A stretch of DNA of 64,000 nucleotides from Climacium dendroides (GCA_950106755.1 OX467089.1:29679345-29743344); one strand, 5' to 3'; shown: positions 1-12,000, numbered from the stretch's first letter. Program-made: numbers and translations. Notes: generated from the letters alone by a model not told the origin.

Positions 1-16
1 GGGTAGAGCTACCCTC

Positions 17-1689
17 ATGCCGCGGCTGAACCGGAAGAGAGGTTCTAACACCCCGTCCCCGAGTGAAGTAAAGCTTAGAAAAGTGGTTCCAGTCATGCCG
101 ACCAAGGAACCGGAACAGGGAGAGCTCAGAGAGGATTTGTCGTTGATGGGTTGTCAGGGGTTAGCTTTGAAACCTTGGGGTTTCAAAGATGAAAGGATGG
201 TTAGAGAAATCCTGAGTGGCGTATCGAATCAGTTCGATAATACCCTGAGAGGGAATCCGGTCCAATGGACCGAGGCTTTGTGGCGGGACGTATACGGATT
301 CCGGCCAGGAGGACTCGGGCTTGCCAACTGGAAGGATGATTTCGTCCAGGGCAAGTTCGGAAGCATAGTAAACCCGAAGGATGGCTACGCGGTCGAAGAC
401 TACCTCGATGACCGGGAGCGACGCCTGCTCCAGTTCCTGGTTCCGGTTTTGCATCCGGAAAAGCCCACCAGGGTGACTATCACCTTGGCTAACACGATTT
501 TCGGAGCGCTGAGCGGAACCCGGAAAGTAGACTGGGGCCGGATCTTCTTTGATCTGGTGTTCCAGCTTACTACAAGAGTGGGGAGAAGTAGAGCTACCCC
601 ACTGTGCCCTTATGTGTACCACCTCTACCAACAACAGGAACTGCTGACGGAGGTGGAGCTGAAGGTGTGGAAGGCCCAAGAGCGGACCATGAAGTACGGA
701 GAATCCGAGTCCGACCAAGAAGCGGATTCCGGAAACGAAACCGAGGAGGAGGAAGAAGAAGAAGAGGAGAGGAGGAACCGTATGTCCCCGCCAAGAGGCA
801 GAAGACCACACCGACTCGGAATCGAGGAACACCCCCAGGACATCCGAGGCCGCGCAGAGGTGAGACTCCAACTGGACCGGATGTGGCATCCGGATCGTGA
901 ACCGCAGATCCGTTTGACGAGTTGGTTGGGATCCTCTGCGGAATTTGGGCGGATTGGGAAGTGAAGAGGCGGACGCTCGAGGAGATCGCGGAATTAATCG
1001 GAGCGGAACCGGACAATCAGTTATCGCGGAAGGTGGCTGAGAGTGTTATCAATCCGGAAGAGCTCCGGAAGATGAAGGAGGACAGCAAGCGGCAGTACGA
1101 TGAGGTGGACACCCTCAAGGCCAAACTATTCGCGTTGCTTGAGAACGCCACCGTGACAAAGGAGATGGCAGAGGAAATGAAGAAGTTGGCCGCGGAAGTG
1201 AAGGACGTGCTTGGAGGACCCGGAGCTGCAGTCACCAAGGCACGCCTGTTCGAAGAGGAGGTGCACAAGGACAAGAAGATATCCAGAACCAGGGTGGTGC
1301 ACATCCTCACCGATTTTGAAGAGCAGATGGAGAAGCTCCTATCCAAGGCACGGGAGTCAGCGGACCGGATCGTGGAGAGCAGCCAGAAGTTGACAGAAGT
1401 TCCGGTCTGGCTCTCAGAAATTTCTCTTCCGGACTTGTTTCCGGAAGACGTAGCTCAGGAGCCGGGAAAGGACAAAACGCCCCAATCAAGCAGAGCAAAG
1501 GAGACACCCTCGACCGGACATCAGCCGATAGATTTGGACTCCCCGGAAGTTGAGGAAGAACATCCGGTTCCACCTACGAGTGGGGAACGGAACCGGAATC
1601 TAAATGAGGTCTTCGAGCAGTTGGAGAGACCTGATGAGAGTCCTACCATTGGATCCCGAGTGTATGAGACGGAACAGGAAGGATTGTAA
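17..1689 (+). pseudogene. Gag-like / plant transposon-type protein encoded inside the LTR-like element, copy 1
   Basis: The coding sequence starts at the ATG at 17 and ends at TAA 1687-1689, but the frame changes in a GAG/GAA-rich glutamate tract near 740-780 and a TGA interrupts the second part at 898-900. The N-terminal ~230 residues form a globular block with PVQWTEALWRDVYGF, KPTRVTITLANTIFGAL and CPYVYHLYQQQELL. This block resembles the 'putative plant transposon protein' type domain found in retroelement ORFs (inferred from pattern, not searched). A long acidic linker follows, then a helical, coiled-coil-like C-terminal half (about residues 300-480) rich in K, E and L. Copies at 35193-36871 and 51902-53749 are homologous. 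I do not know its function; a structural Gag-like or regulatory protein is plausible. Frameshift and stop suggest this copy is decayed. Confidence 0.55.
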
Positions 1690-1805
1690 AAATAGGACTT
1701 ATAGATAGGAACCGGAATAGAATCCGGTTAGGATAAGGTAGGACCGAATTGTCAGCGCCTTTAGAGGCGGAAATCATGTATTCACTTTTTGCTTTTTGCT
1801 TTTTG

Positions 1806-1814
1806 TATATAAAA
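1806..1814 (+). promoter_or_regulatory. TATA box of the LTR-like element
   Basis: TATATAAAA lies about 120 bases after the ORF stop and directly before a block conserved in copy 2 (37003 on). It is a candidate promoter for the retroelement transcript (start of R). Copy 2 has the same box at 36994-37002, plus a separate one before its ORF at 34872-34880. Confidence 0.5.
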
Positions 1815-2816
1815 CAGTCTCTGAGCTGGAGACGAGGGAGAGAGTTCTTTTGGCATTTCCTTGTGTACTTTCCTTTAAACTAACTTTTGTGTATTTTTCC
1901 CGAGTATTGGCAAGAGTGCACGGAGTCAAAGTAGGAAGGTGAGTACGGAGGTGTTGGTAGAGATCCTTTCCTTGATGTATATTTCCGGTTCTAGGTACAT
2001 GTGAGTAGGTTATGAAGAGTTAGGAGTGGATTCCAGTGCCTCAACAGTTACAGAAGTTTAGCATTCCGGGTAAGAGATCCGTTGATCAGGCTAGGCGGAT
2101 AGGGAGGGATTCCTTAGCTGCGTTAGAACTCCTGGGTGGGAAATCCGGTCGAGTGTCCTGATTCCTGTGAGGTCTTGCCACCGTTGTGAACGGAAGAACT
2201 TTTGTAGATGTTGGAACGGACGGATGCACTTGTAGCCACCAAACTTCGTACGGAACGGATCAGTGTCAAGGTCGTTGTAGTATGAGAGGATCGTACGGGG
2301 GGTCTTTGTGTGACCTGTGATTCGGGTTGCTATCCGGATTATTGTGAAGGACCAAACCGGATCCGTGTTAGTTAGGGGATCAGTGGATAGGAAAGTGGGT
2401 CTTCAGCCACTATAAGTCACGGAAGGAGTGGTGGGCCTACCACTTTCAAAAGCAAGCGGCGAACCCTCTGATGGTAAAACAGAGGTAAAACTAAACCGGG
2501 TACGGAAGTAAGGACCAGACCGGATCCGCCCAGGGAGGTACATAGGACCGGAAGTTGCAGGGTCCAGAATTGAGAAGTCAGTTCAGAAATCGGGGAACTA
2601 GTAAAACCGGAAGTAGGATACAGTCCGATCGAAGCTTTCCAGTCGTTAGAGGTAGAACCGGAAAAGTAGAATTGAGGGGTTTAATTGAGTTTATCTCCTT
2701 GTTAGAGTTAGCTACTTCACAGGATCTCGTGGGTTCGATCTTTAGGGTCATTTTGTTATGCTCTAGAGTGATTTTTGTGAGTATAATAGGGAAATTGCTT
2801 ACTCTGTGCTGCGACA

Positions 2817-3640
2817 GTTAGTAACAATTGAATCAAATTTCTAATGCATTTTAATGTATGTGTATTTTTTACCATATTCACTATTTGATTCATGTATTTC
2901 ATTCATCATTCATTAAATTTCTATTGATTATATCAGTATATGCTTATTTCTTAAATAAATTATATGAATATTTTAGTAATTTTCATTTAAATATTTATTA
3001 AAATTCTTGCTCTGCATTCTATCATACTACTAAAATCACTAGGCTTTCTGTAATATCACCTTTTTACACTGTCTGATATTATAAAGCTTCAACGGCTATT
3101 TGACCTATAATAGCACAAAGTGTAAAAGGTGATATTACAGAGGTAAAGTGATATTATGGAGGCTTCATATTTCTTGGCTTCATACTTCATTTTACTTCCA
3201 CAATTCTATGATTTTCTTTTCTTACTACCAAATGATTTGAAGTTTTGTTAGATTAAAGCAATTTTAAATTCTACAATAAAGTATTTACAAAGTCTTTACA
3301 ATCTGACAAATTTGCATTTCAATTCTTCAATTTTGGTCACCATTGCTTGTAAGTGAAAAAATTTATCAAGTGGTGGTGTCCTTGCAAATGTTTTCATGTT
3401 TACAAAGATTTCAAAAAAAAAATTATGATATAAAGATTTTCTTTAATTACTTTCTATTGCACAATATATGTATTTCCAAAAAGTATTGTATGAGAATGTC
3501 AATATTTTCATTTAAAGATTGTAAATACTTTATTAATCTACATTCTATCACATAAAAATTTGATGAAAGTAATATAGTTAACGTGTAGCAAAGCAAGCAC
3601 CAACCGCTAGTCTAAAACATAAAAATTCTAATGAAATTTT
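2817..3640. other. AT-rich non-coding stretch
   Basis: No convincing coding sequence. It is very AT-rich with short spurious ORFs only, and contains one small foldback (3048-3140). Confidence 0.5.
3048..3140. repeat. Small foldback element (MITE-like)
   Basis: The left arm CTGTAATATCACCTTTTTAC (3048 on) is the reverse complement of the right arm ending at 3140, with one T/A-run length difference. The loop is about 50 bases. Size and shape fit a short MITE; no protein is encoded and I could not define a clear TSD. Confidence 0.55.
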
Positions 3641-4660
3641 GAGAATGAATGCGTCTGGTAGGATTCATTGAAAAATTATTTTAAAAGAACCCTATTGCTT
3701 TCCTACACTTTGTCAATTGAAAATTTGAAATGGGTTTTAAAAAAAATACTCTAAAAATCATGTTGTATTTAATAGAAACCAAACCAATAAATTATATCAA
3801 TTTGACGTGGAAGCATGTCCAAAAACATAACACACAAGTTGTAAATCTTCGAAATAATTAGGATTCATGGAAAAATGAAGTTTAAGAGAACCCTATTGCT
3901 TCCCCACACTTTTTCAATTGCAATGGGTTTTAAAAAAAGAGACTCTAAAAATCATGTTGTATTTAATAGAAACCAAACCAATAAATTATATCGTTTTGAC
4001 GTGGAAGCATGTCCGAAAACATAACACACAAGTTGCAAATCTTCGAAATAATTACGATTCATAGAAAAATGAAGTTTAAGAGAACCCTATTGCTTCCCCA
4101 CACTTTTTCAATTGCAATGGGTTTTAAAAAAAGAGACTCTAAAAATCATGCTGTATTTAATAGAAACCAAACCAATAAATTATATCGTTTTGACGTAGAA
4201 GCATGTCCGAAAACATAACACACAAGTTGCAAATCTTCGAAATAATTACGATTCATAGAAAAATGAAGTTTAAGAGAACCCTATTGCTTCCCCACACTTT
4301 TTCAATTGCAATGGGTTTTAAAAAAAGAGACTCTAAAAATCATGCTGTATTTAATAGAAACCAAACCAATAAATTATATCGTTTTGACGTAGAAGCATGT
4401 CCGAAAACATAACACACAAGTTGCAAATCTTCGAAATAATTAGGATTCATGGAAAAATGAAGTTTAAGAGAACCCTATTGCTTCCCCACACTTTTTTAAG
4501 TGAAATGGGTTTTAAAAAAAGTACTTTAAAAATCATGCTGTATTTAATAGAAACCAAACCAATAAATTATATTGATTTGGCGTGGAAGCATGTCCAAAAA
4601 TATAACACACAAGTTGCAAATCTTCGAAATAATTAGGATTCATGGAAAAATTAATTTTGC
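3640..4660. repeat. Tandem satellite, 194-bp unit, about five copies
   Basis: A unit containing GAAGTTTAAGAGAACCCTAT and CACAAGTTGCAAATCTTCG recurs with a 194-base period (for example at 4009, 4203 and 4397). The units in the middle are essentially identical over their whole length, while the outer units at 3650-3840 and 4440-4640 are diverged. The identical small ORFs in each unit are a by-product of the repetition, not genes. The pattern suggests recent unequal exchange in the centre of the array. Confidence 0.85.
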
Positions 4661-4808
4661 AAACATTGCAAAAAGAAATTGAAAGTGCATGCAATATAAT
4701 TCCTGTGTACAAAAACCTAGAATTCACTTCTAAATTAATAATTTGTTCAATGTTTCAAAAATATGATATGAAATGATTTAGTAAACTACAGAAATACCTA
4801 AACTGTAG

Positions 4809-4867
4809 ACCCTAAACCCTAAAGACCCTAAACCCTGAAAACCCTAAACCCTAAACCGTAAAACCCT
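4809..4867. repeat. Interstitial telomere-like repeats (CCCTAAA)
   Basis: A degenerate run of CCCTAAA units, some with extra bases. This is the plant-type telomere motif TTTAGGG on the other strand. It is too short and impure to be a telomere. Isolated single motifs also occur near 16850 and 18305. Confidence 0.7.
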
Positions 4868-4999
4868 TATTGATAAAATCACATGCAAACAATTGGGTGG
4901 TGCAAAAGGTTGTGTTTGTCTAAATTTGCAAACAGACCCTAACTTTACCAAAATCAAATTGACTCTAGAAATTGCAAAAGAAAAAAAGACAATGAAGAC

Positions 5000-5895
5000 T
5001 TTTTGCCTAGATTCTATTAGAAATAGAATCTAGAAATTAGTGCTTAACGTTGCAAGAAAGCAACCTCATAAGTACTTAATAGCTGTCAGTGGCTATTTCT
5101 GTCATAAACAGTCTAGGCGGGAATCAAAACCCAAAGGAATTTGCGGAAGGACTTCGGGATTTTGAAATTCCTTCCTACAGCTCCCGCCTTCCCGTTCGCG
5201 CCTGCACATTGCCGCCAAAATTGTTTTAAATGTCGTTGCGTCTGCGCGCATTAGGGCACTCTCCTTCTCCGTCGCGAATGCATGGACGTTCATGCGAGAT
5301 TTCACTTCTCTCATGTCATTACTGAACTCTATCAACTTCTGTACTTGTACTATCTAGAGTGTCGGAGTGTTGCGCTTTGAGGATCTCGGTGAACGCGCTT
5401 GTTGCCTTCCGTATGTCCTCAAGTTAGAAGCCTTCAGCATTTTCAAACATTTTCATTCAATGGATTGCACATAGTTACTTTGTAAGCACATAGTAGTTTT
5501 GTGAGTGTGTATAATCATGTTTCTTTCAACGTTGCAATCTATTGTCGAGTTCCTAGTTGTCGAAGTTGGTAGAGTGCGTGTGTTTCCAATGTTTATTACC
5601 AAAAATTGAGTTGTATGATTATGAGTTCTGGACTTCCTCAATTTTTAGTGACAACGTCTGTATTCAATGTTCAGTTCTCGACACCTGAGTTGCAAAATTC
5701 TGAGAGTACAGCGCCCGATTATCTTGCCTAGAACCCCGGAATGCGAGATCACAGTTACTACGAGATTGCCAACACAATGTCCGAGAAATCCGGAACTGTT
5801 TAGGTCAAGTCGACCTGAATACGAACTACGGTACATGAATAATTTGTTAATGCACTTCAGGTCGAGTCTACCTGAATGTGAGATTGTCTACATTA
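5000..5895 (+). other. 5' region of DUF7869-type gene copy B, left of the element A insertion
   Basis: This stretch holds no clear ORF. It ends with two family-B palindromes (about 5800-5819 and 5853-5876), and the same palindromes resume at 23733, immediately right of element A. TTA at 5893-5895 is the left copy of element A's target duplication. By position it matches the 18650-19990 leader of DUF7869 copy A, so it is probably promoter, 5' UTR and first intron sequence of gene B. The left end of element B was not found. Confidence 0.45.
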
Positions 5896-6115
5896 CACTA
5901 CAAGAAAAGCAGTCCGAAATGACAAAAACTGGTCCGAAATGACAAAAATCAACTAGTCCTAATCTACAGAAAATTGACAGTTTTTTTGTCAATTTAGGCA
6001 ATTTTCTATAGATTCGGATAGTTTTTGTCATTTCGGACTGAAATTCGTCAAATTTCTATAGATTAGGACTAGCTGATTTCTGTCATTTAAGGCCATATTC
6101 ATTAAATTGAGACAA
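5896..6115. repeat. Left terminal inverted repeat of element A with an internal hairpin expansion
   Basis: The outer ~25 bases and the inner 27-base block (6089-6115) both match the right end, where they are adjacent. On the left they are separated by about 165 bases that fold on themselves: AGTCCGAAATGACAAAAACT (from 5911) pairs perfectly with the complement ending at 6039, and a second pair joins about 5941-5965 to 6060-6084. The left end is thus an expanded, nested foldback version of the right end. Confidence 0.75.
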
Positions 6116-6540
6116 AATGGTCATTTTGAGAACTTAAGGCTCCTCCATTCAAAGATAAATTGTTGAAGGCTAAGAAAGAAATAGGCAAATCGTTTGAAGG
6201 CTTAAAGCAATTTAACACCAAAGTAATTCAGAAATGTGTTTGTGCAAAATGCAATTCCACATGAGTTGTGTAATAAGATGTAATATTTATAAAAGCGGGT
6301 CCCTTTACATTGAAGAACATGAATTTACTTGAATCAACTTCTCTCACTTTTCTATATACTTCACTTCCTAGGAAATGAAATCCCGGTATATCTAATCTTG
6401 CTAAGTCTAATGATTGAATGTCTTGTGTAAAAATGTAGAGGATATGACCAGAGAGAGCACTTGGCTTCGCTAAAAATCGTTTTTTGTATATGAATGACTA
6501 TTCTATTAATAGTAATGATCCTTCCATAAAGGAAAGATGA

Positions 6541-7449
6541 CTAACAACGAGGATCACTGGGCAAACCATCGTTCTTGGATGAAGAACAGCTATTTGTTGC
6601 CTCCTTTGCTGCTTCCAAGGCTTTCAACTTGGCCAATCCTCTGAAGATATCCTCGCGTCGAGAAGGCTTGGGTGATCCACTGTCTTTACTCAATGTATTG
6701 AATATCCCCATCATCATTAAATCCTTGGCCTCTCTCTTCCGCTTTCGTTCATGTCGCGGAATCTCGGTATTGGAAAGAGACCTAGAACCTCGAGGAGGCG
6801 GCCGTGGTATCGATCTATTCACAGTGCTTATGTACGGATCGGCAGTTGTTGTCGATCGTGTGTAATTTGACCGCCGTAGGTCTCGAAGAGTCGTTCGGCG
6901 GGAAATAGGTACTACGGAAGGCAAAGATACTTCGCCTACAGATTTGGAGGGGAACGAGATGGGAATATCTACGAGGCGTCGAACCTGCTGTGCACTGCAT
7001 GCACCCAACGGTACTTCATTGATCCGATCCCCATCCCTGGGATCTATATTGAGCTCCTTGCTCTGGACAGCCTGATGTGCGACTGTCACCGACAACAGCA
7101 GTCCATCCTCAAGACGAGGATCCATACCCGTCTTTTCGTCATCCTCGTACAATTTCCTGTGTGAAGTGTTTGGCGTTCGCAAAGTCGGCGACTGTGAACG
7201 CAATCGACTTGGGGTGGAGCTGGCCCTCTTCATCGGCGACGGTGAGCAAATCGGTGTCCTCACAGGACCCCTACTAGGTGGGCTATCCACCACGCCTTCC
7301 TCCACATTCCCCTTCGAGAAGTCGATGGCCGCCGAAGCTGCATCAGTGGCCGAGCCCAAGAGGTAAGGCTTTGAATAGGAGGACGGCACGAAGCTCCCTC
7401 CAATCGAGCCGGACCTCATTGAAAGTGACACGTCCGATCCAGACAACAA
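6541..7449 (-). CDS. Hypothetical Ser/Arg/Pro-rich basic protein (element A)
   Basis: An uninterrupted 302-residue ORF ends with TAG at 6541-6543. I do not recognise a domain. The protein is rich in Ser, Arg, Pro and Lys (for example SPSPMKRASSTPSRLRSQSP and PRHERKRKREAKDLMMMG) and looks largely disordered, with a helical, Lys/Ala-rich end (FRGLAKLKALEAAKEA). It is the gene closest to the left end of element A and lies about 320 bases downstream of the FCP1-like gene on the same strand. Two family-A palindromes (7539-7559, 7576-7596) lie just upstream, in a promoter or intron. An upstream exon is possible. A DNA- or RNA-binding accessory protein is only a guess from its charge. Confidence 0.5.
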   Translation of the reverse strand: MLSGSDVSLSMRSGSIGGSFVPSSYSKPYLLGSATDAASAAIDFSKGNVEEGVVDSPPSRGPVRTPICSPSPMKRASSTPSRLRSQSPTLRTPNTSHRKLYEDDEKTGMDPRLEDGLLLSVTVAHQAVQSKELNIDPRDGDRINEVPLGACSAQQVRRLVDIPISFPSKSVGEVSLPSVVPISRRTTLRDLRRSNYTRSTTTADPYISTVNRSIPRPPPRGSRSLSNTEIPRHERKRKREAKDLMMMGIFNTLSKDSGSPKPSRREDIFRGLAKLKALEAAKEATNSCSSSKNDGLPSDPRC

Positions 7450-7773
7450 GCTCCTCGTTAGTGGTTCCGTCCATTAGAGAAGGTGTAAAAAGGATCCTCC
7501 GACTTATAGTAATGGATGTGAACACACATCCTCCACAATTATCCTTGACTCAAAGATAACACACATCCTCCACAATTATCCTCGACCCAAAGATAACTCA
7601 ACATAGAAGAGAGACACATGTTGAAGAAAACAATATCCTCAAAACAGGCCAAAAATCTTGATGAAATTTCAAAATTTTACTAATTCATAAAAATCCGTAT
7701 TCACAAGAATAATGTACAATGAATTCTATGATTGACTGAGACACGAAGAAGTCTATTTCTTCCTTCCTCTCTC

Positions 7774-8556
7774 TTATTCAATCACTAAATTCATCCCCCG
7801 CAATACAAATCGAGACTGAAATGCCTTGGCGGACTTCCTCATCCCTTCCAATATATATTCGGCACTATCGTCGGATGCAGACAAGGGTGCCACACCTATC
7901 CGGTTCTGATCTACGAACTCACGGAGGCGTCCGAGTGGACAATCCTCGTGTAGTTTCTTCAGCCACGGAATGAGAGTGCCCAAGAGCACTTTGTCTCCAC
8001 GCATGTACGGGTTCCAACTCTCAAAGTATATGCAATTCCCGGTCTCATTGAGGACGCCGTTTTGCGGAGAATCATCAATGAGAATAGTATTGTCCTTGTT
8101 GAAGGAGTCGACATCATGAGGGTCCAGGAACAATTCCTCATCAAGCACTTTCAAGAGAAGAGTCTTCCATGGACTCTCAACCTGATGAAGAAATTTCCCG
8201 TCGGAGGTTTCTACCCTCCTGCAGTTGTCCTGACCTAGGATGTGGAAAGGAGCCTTGCAATTCTGGAAGAGGAAACTTGCAATGGGCTCCACCATCTTCT
8301 TCAACATCGAGCTCCAAACTACAACGCGATTCGAAATTTTTGAAACCTCGTCTAAGAACTCGTGCACATTGGGACGAACGAAGACGGCCTTCGTCCCAAT
8401 GAGTGTGAGGGTTCGATCGGAGAATATATTATCTCGGACTGTGTAATGGTTTTTCTTCTTATAGGGCCCTTGACCCTGGCTCTCACACAGTACTCCGTTC
8501 AAATCGAACACGATATTCAACCACTTTTGTCGCGGTTGGACCACTAACGAGGACAC
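7774..8556 (-). CDS. FCP1/NIF-like HAD phosphatase, single ORF (element A cargo)
   Basis: A 260-residue ORF with the marks of the FCP1 homology (NLI-interacting factor-like) HAD fold: motif I FDLNGVL (residues 17-23, nucleophile Asp18), a hydrophobic strand ending in VVVWSSM (78-84, the Ser/Thr motif region) and motif III ILIDDSP (158-164, Asp161/Asp162). The usual second Asp of motif I (DxDx) is Asn20. DLNG variants of this kind are, as I recall, common in plant members, so activity cannot be excluded. Family members remove phosphate from Ser/Thr, classically on the RNA polymerase II tail. The start ATG at 8556 gives a compact, near full-length domain. A captured host gene, or a long-term component of the element, would both fit. 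Confidence 0.75.
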   Translation of the reverse strand: MSSLVVQPRQKWLNIVFDLNGVLCESQGQGPYKKKNHYTVRDNIFSDRTLTLIGTKAVFVRPNVHEFLDEVSKISNRVVVWSSMLKKMVEPIASFLFQNCKAPFHILGQDNCRRVETSDGKFLHQVESPWKTLLLKVLDEELFLDPHDVDSFNKDNTILIDDSPQNGVLNETGNCIYFESWNPYMRGDKVLLGTLIPWLKKLHEDCPLGRLREFVDQNRIGVAPLSASDDSAEYILEGMRKSAKAFQSRFVLRGMNLVIE

Positions 8557-9095
8557 ACTCTACGGCACTCTCTTTTTGCGACCAGTCGTTACTACCTGAT
8601 CAAACAAAACACGAAAGATATGTAGTTACCTGTTGAAAGGCAGAATCAGGTGACCCATAAAACGGAGAAAAGCATTGAACCCCACTAAGCGACTACAGAA
8701 CCCCTCCGTTAAGTGATTGTTTGAGTGCCAACGGACGGTGCACACTTCTAAGTTTTCCGTGCTGGGCACAAACATGGACAATATCAATTCATTAGACACT
8801 ACAAGCATTGAAGAAAGGTTTGACATATATTTATTTCAAAATAATTTATGATACACCTGGTCTAACGGTTTGGTTGATCTCTAGCCGATTGTATACAAGT
8901 ACCAACTACAGTCCGTTTCGGTATCTACACTATGCTACAAACGTAGTCACAGAGTGGCAGTCTGTCCACGCTTTACAATCAGAGACTGTACATTCCCTCC
9001 TGTCAGAGAGAAGGAATCAACATGAGAGTCTCTCACTATAAATATGAACATGACGGAAGCCAAAACAAACATCCATCACATCACACTCGATAGAC
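8557..9095. other. Spacer between FCP1-like gene and ParB-like gene
   Basis: I see no convincing coding region in these ~540 bases. It is upstream of the FCP1-like gene and downstream of the ParB-like gene, so it probably holds the promoter of the former and the 3' end of the latter. Confidence 0.4.
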
Positions 9096-12000
9096 TCATG
9101 AAATATCGTAGGGATCTGAGGATGGATGAGAGTGTACCTGGCCAAACTCATCTTCCAAATAATCCCCGTAGTCGACAGTCTCTTCATCATCATCTGGTGG
9201 ATTCTCCAGCTCTATCTCCATCTCCGGTACTGGCGGCTCAACTGGACGGGAGATGAGATCTGGAGCAATGTCAGCCTGCTCTTGCGTCTCCGAGACAGAC
9301 TCCGCTTGTGCCTCCAATGCAGGGGGTTGCCTCAAATTATCCTTGCCTTGAGGATAATCCACAGCACTATCAGCTTCCTTTGTCCCAGTTCCAGGGGGAG
9401 CAATCTCTTCTTGGATCAGTTGATTTGGTCTATCAATTGGAAGAGAGGACCCCTGGTCTTGTTCCATTGGAAGGAGGAGAAGAGGGAGCGGTATCCTCTT
9501 GGGTCAGAGGTAGAGGATCATCTTCGCCTCGAGGATAATCCTTACCAATGATCCGTTGCTTCTGAAGCACCACCAGCGTCAAGCACATCAAGTTGACTAG
9601 GTTGAGAGGCAGAAGGGTCCTGTGATCGCGTTCTGAGAGAAACATTCTCCTCACGCAATTTCTCAAGTTCCTTCTTCAATGCCTCCTTCTCTACCAGCTC
9701 CTCTGCCCTTCTTCTTGCCTCCTTTGCCTTCTTGAAGGCCTTCCTCTCATCTCTCTGCCTCCAAAAATCCTTCAGTTCCTCCTTTACAGGACGAAGCGGA
9801 ACCTGACCGGGATCTACAGCATCTCTGGACGTGGAATCACGAGGAGGTTGTGGCTCTACAACCTCTTGGGTTCCCTTAGAGGTTCCCGCGCCATTCGCAT
9901 GTGGACCATCGTATTTGAAGTCCTCCAAATCTGAATACGTGTCCTCCACGTCGTTGATGATGATGTCCGGTATGAAGCCCTCCACGGGCTTCCTTGCCTT
10001 CTTCTTCTTCTTGCGAGTGACTGCATCTGCCTCTTCGTTCTCCTTCGATGCAGATTCGGGCCCGCGGTTCCCTATGTGGAAGTCCTCCGCGGTGGTTTCC
10101 ACATTTCCTCCCTGGACAACATTCGTGTTTGTCCCGAATTCATCGATCCCAAGGTCGGCAGCCCCCTCATCAGTAGGAAATTCTCGTGGGGCTTCCACGT
10201 CGCGATCGATCGAGGGTGTGGAATCCGAGTCCAGGTCAGGAGTTTCAAGGTTACGCGGACGCACGTAACCTGGAAGATATGGCGAGTTCTCATGGCAAAA
10301 ATCGTTAATGTCTAATTTACTGCCATAACTCGCCATATCTCGAAGTTTTTGCGATGCATGCCTCTCAGTTAGGCCATAATAATAGAGGCCATACATCTAC
10401 AATACAACAAGCAATTGTTAATACTTTATTTTGAAATATATTGATCCATCCTAGAGAACTATCTTCGACCCGAGGATAACACAACAACAGATAAAGATGC
10501 ATGCAACAGAACAATCAAACATGATAATACACCAGAAAGCGATCGTAGGAATTTATCTTCGACCCGAAGATAAATGAAAGAGACGCACCTTAGCAGCAAT
10601 CAGGAACTTCGATCCTGTATAAACGCCGATGACATTCTCTCCCGTCACAGCAAAACTCTGGAGAATGTCAATATAGAACTCCATCCTCAGCTCACTCCAT
10701 CGGATGGACCCTATATTTTGCCTCCGTGTTCTTATGGAAATCAGTGTAGTAAGGTATGTCATCGGTGGAGTATACCTTCTTCACTGCTTCCTTGTATTTT
10801 GTCTCCCCGTCACTGCGTTTCTTCATGACAAACAGGAGCTTCACGGGGGGTGGCACCGCTCGGTTGGTCAAGTTGTCCAACCTCTCAGCCTTACTTGGCA
10901 GGTAGGTGGACACCCTCACTTCGTACCCTGACATCTTCGACGCCGCAAATTTCTTTGCCGCGTCCATGTCATATGAGTTCCCCACAATCCATAACTAGAC
11001 GTCTGGGCTAGACAACACTGGCCTCAGGTGATCATCTAGGAAATTCAATAACAGCAAGCACGGTGGACTGTCACCGGATCCCGGATTCGGCCTTGGGAGG
11101 ATTCGGAAATCAATCACAGCGAGGCCAAGTTCTCTATTGACGTAGGGCCATATGTGGGTCGTCACAAGAGCCTGGGGATAGCATTGGTGGCCTCGGATAA
11201 ACACATCTCCTCCCGATGGCTCCACTCGCTTTTTCATCTTCAAGAAAGTCTTGAACATGGGATAGACCATCGACAATCTCGGATTGTCCTTGTAGTCTAT
11301 GGCTGTCTTCTTCTTCGCCTCATTGGTAAGGCGTTTTACGAAGAATTGGTTGGGTGTTGCGGTGAGGAGGAAATCCCACGATGCCGAGGAGAAGAAGTTG
11401 TTACGCTTCCATTGCCTCCACACCACATCGATGACATCCCCATTTCTGTCCTTGAATTTCAAGGACTTATCTAGGGCCATGAACTCCTCGACGATGACCT
11501 TCTTACACTTCCTGCGCTCTACCCAGTACTCGGCTTTATAGTTGTCCTCGCACAGGATCTTTGACGCCCCCACTGAGACCTTTGGGTAGTCTCGTGTGCG
11601 CTTATCTGTTCTCCCCAGCAGATGGAGGACATAATCTTTCAGATCCTTGTCCGTGACATGTCCCATGTGCTTGAAGAACTCTCTTTTGAGCGAGAAGTTC
11701 TTTGCGTTGAAGGTCTTCGCGCTATTGTAGGATTTCCTTGTCACGGGATCAATCAGCGATCCATCAATATGCTTCGTGAGGAACTCCTCCCACATTAGAT
11801 AGGTCTCATCGGCCAAGGTTATTATGCGAATTTCGTTTTTCACATCGGACGCCAATTTGACTTGAGCGCCTTCCTTGTCCGGGTTGATGCTGTTATACCG
11901 AATCATAACAGCGTCCACAAATTCCTACTCAAACGGATATACATGATATCAGCACGCATGTCAGTGCACTCAGAAGATTTACAGATTATCATACAATTAT

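Larger units (their letters stand above)
1..2816 (+). mobile_element. Giant LTR-like element, copy 1 (5' end outside window)
   Basis: This is the 3' part of an element repeated at 34604-38009 (nearly colinear) and, more diverged, at about 51475-54950. It holds a gag-like ORF, then a TATA box at 1806-1814, then about 1 kb of transcribed-type sequence ending at ..TGCGACA (2816). The last ~110 bases match the end of a sequence that lies directly before a Ty3/gypsy gag at 46011, so this end behaves as the 3' end of an LTR. No gag-pol body follows it here. The sequence is unusually rich in the dinucleotide-like motif CCGGA/TCCGG. Confidence 0.6.

Noticed and set aside
4009..4636. Three identical 69-79 codon frames
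   Set aside because: One frame inside the 194-bp satellite unit repeated three times.
4809..4867. Chromosome end
   Set aside because: Only about eight degenerate telomeric units with unrelated sequence on both sides.
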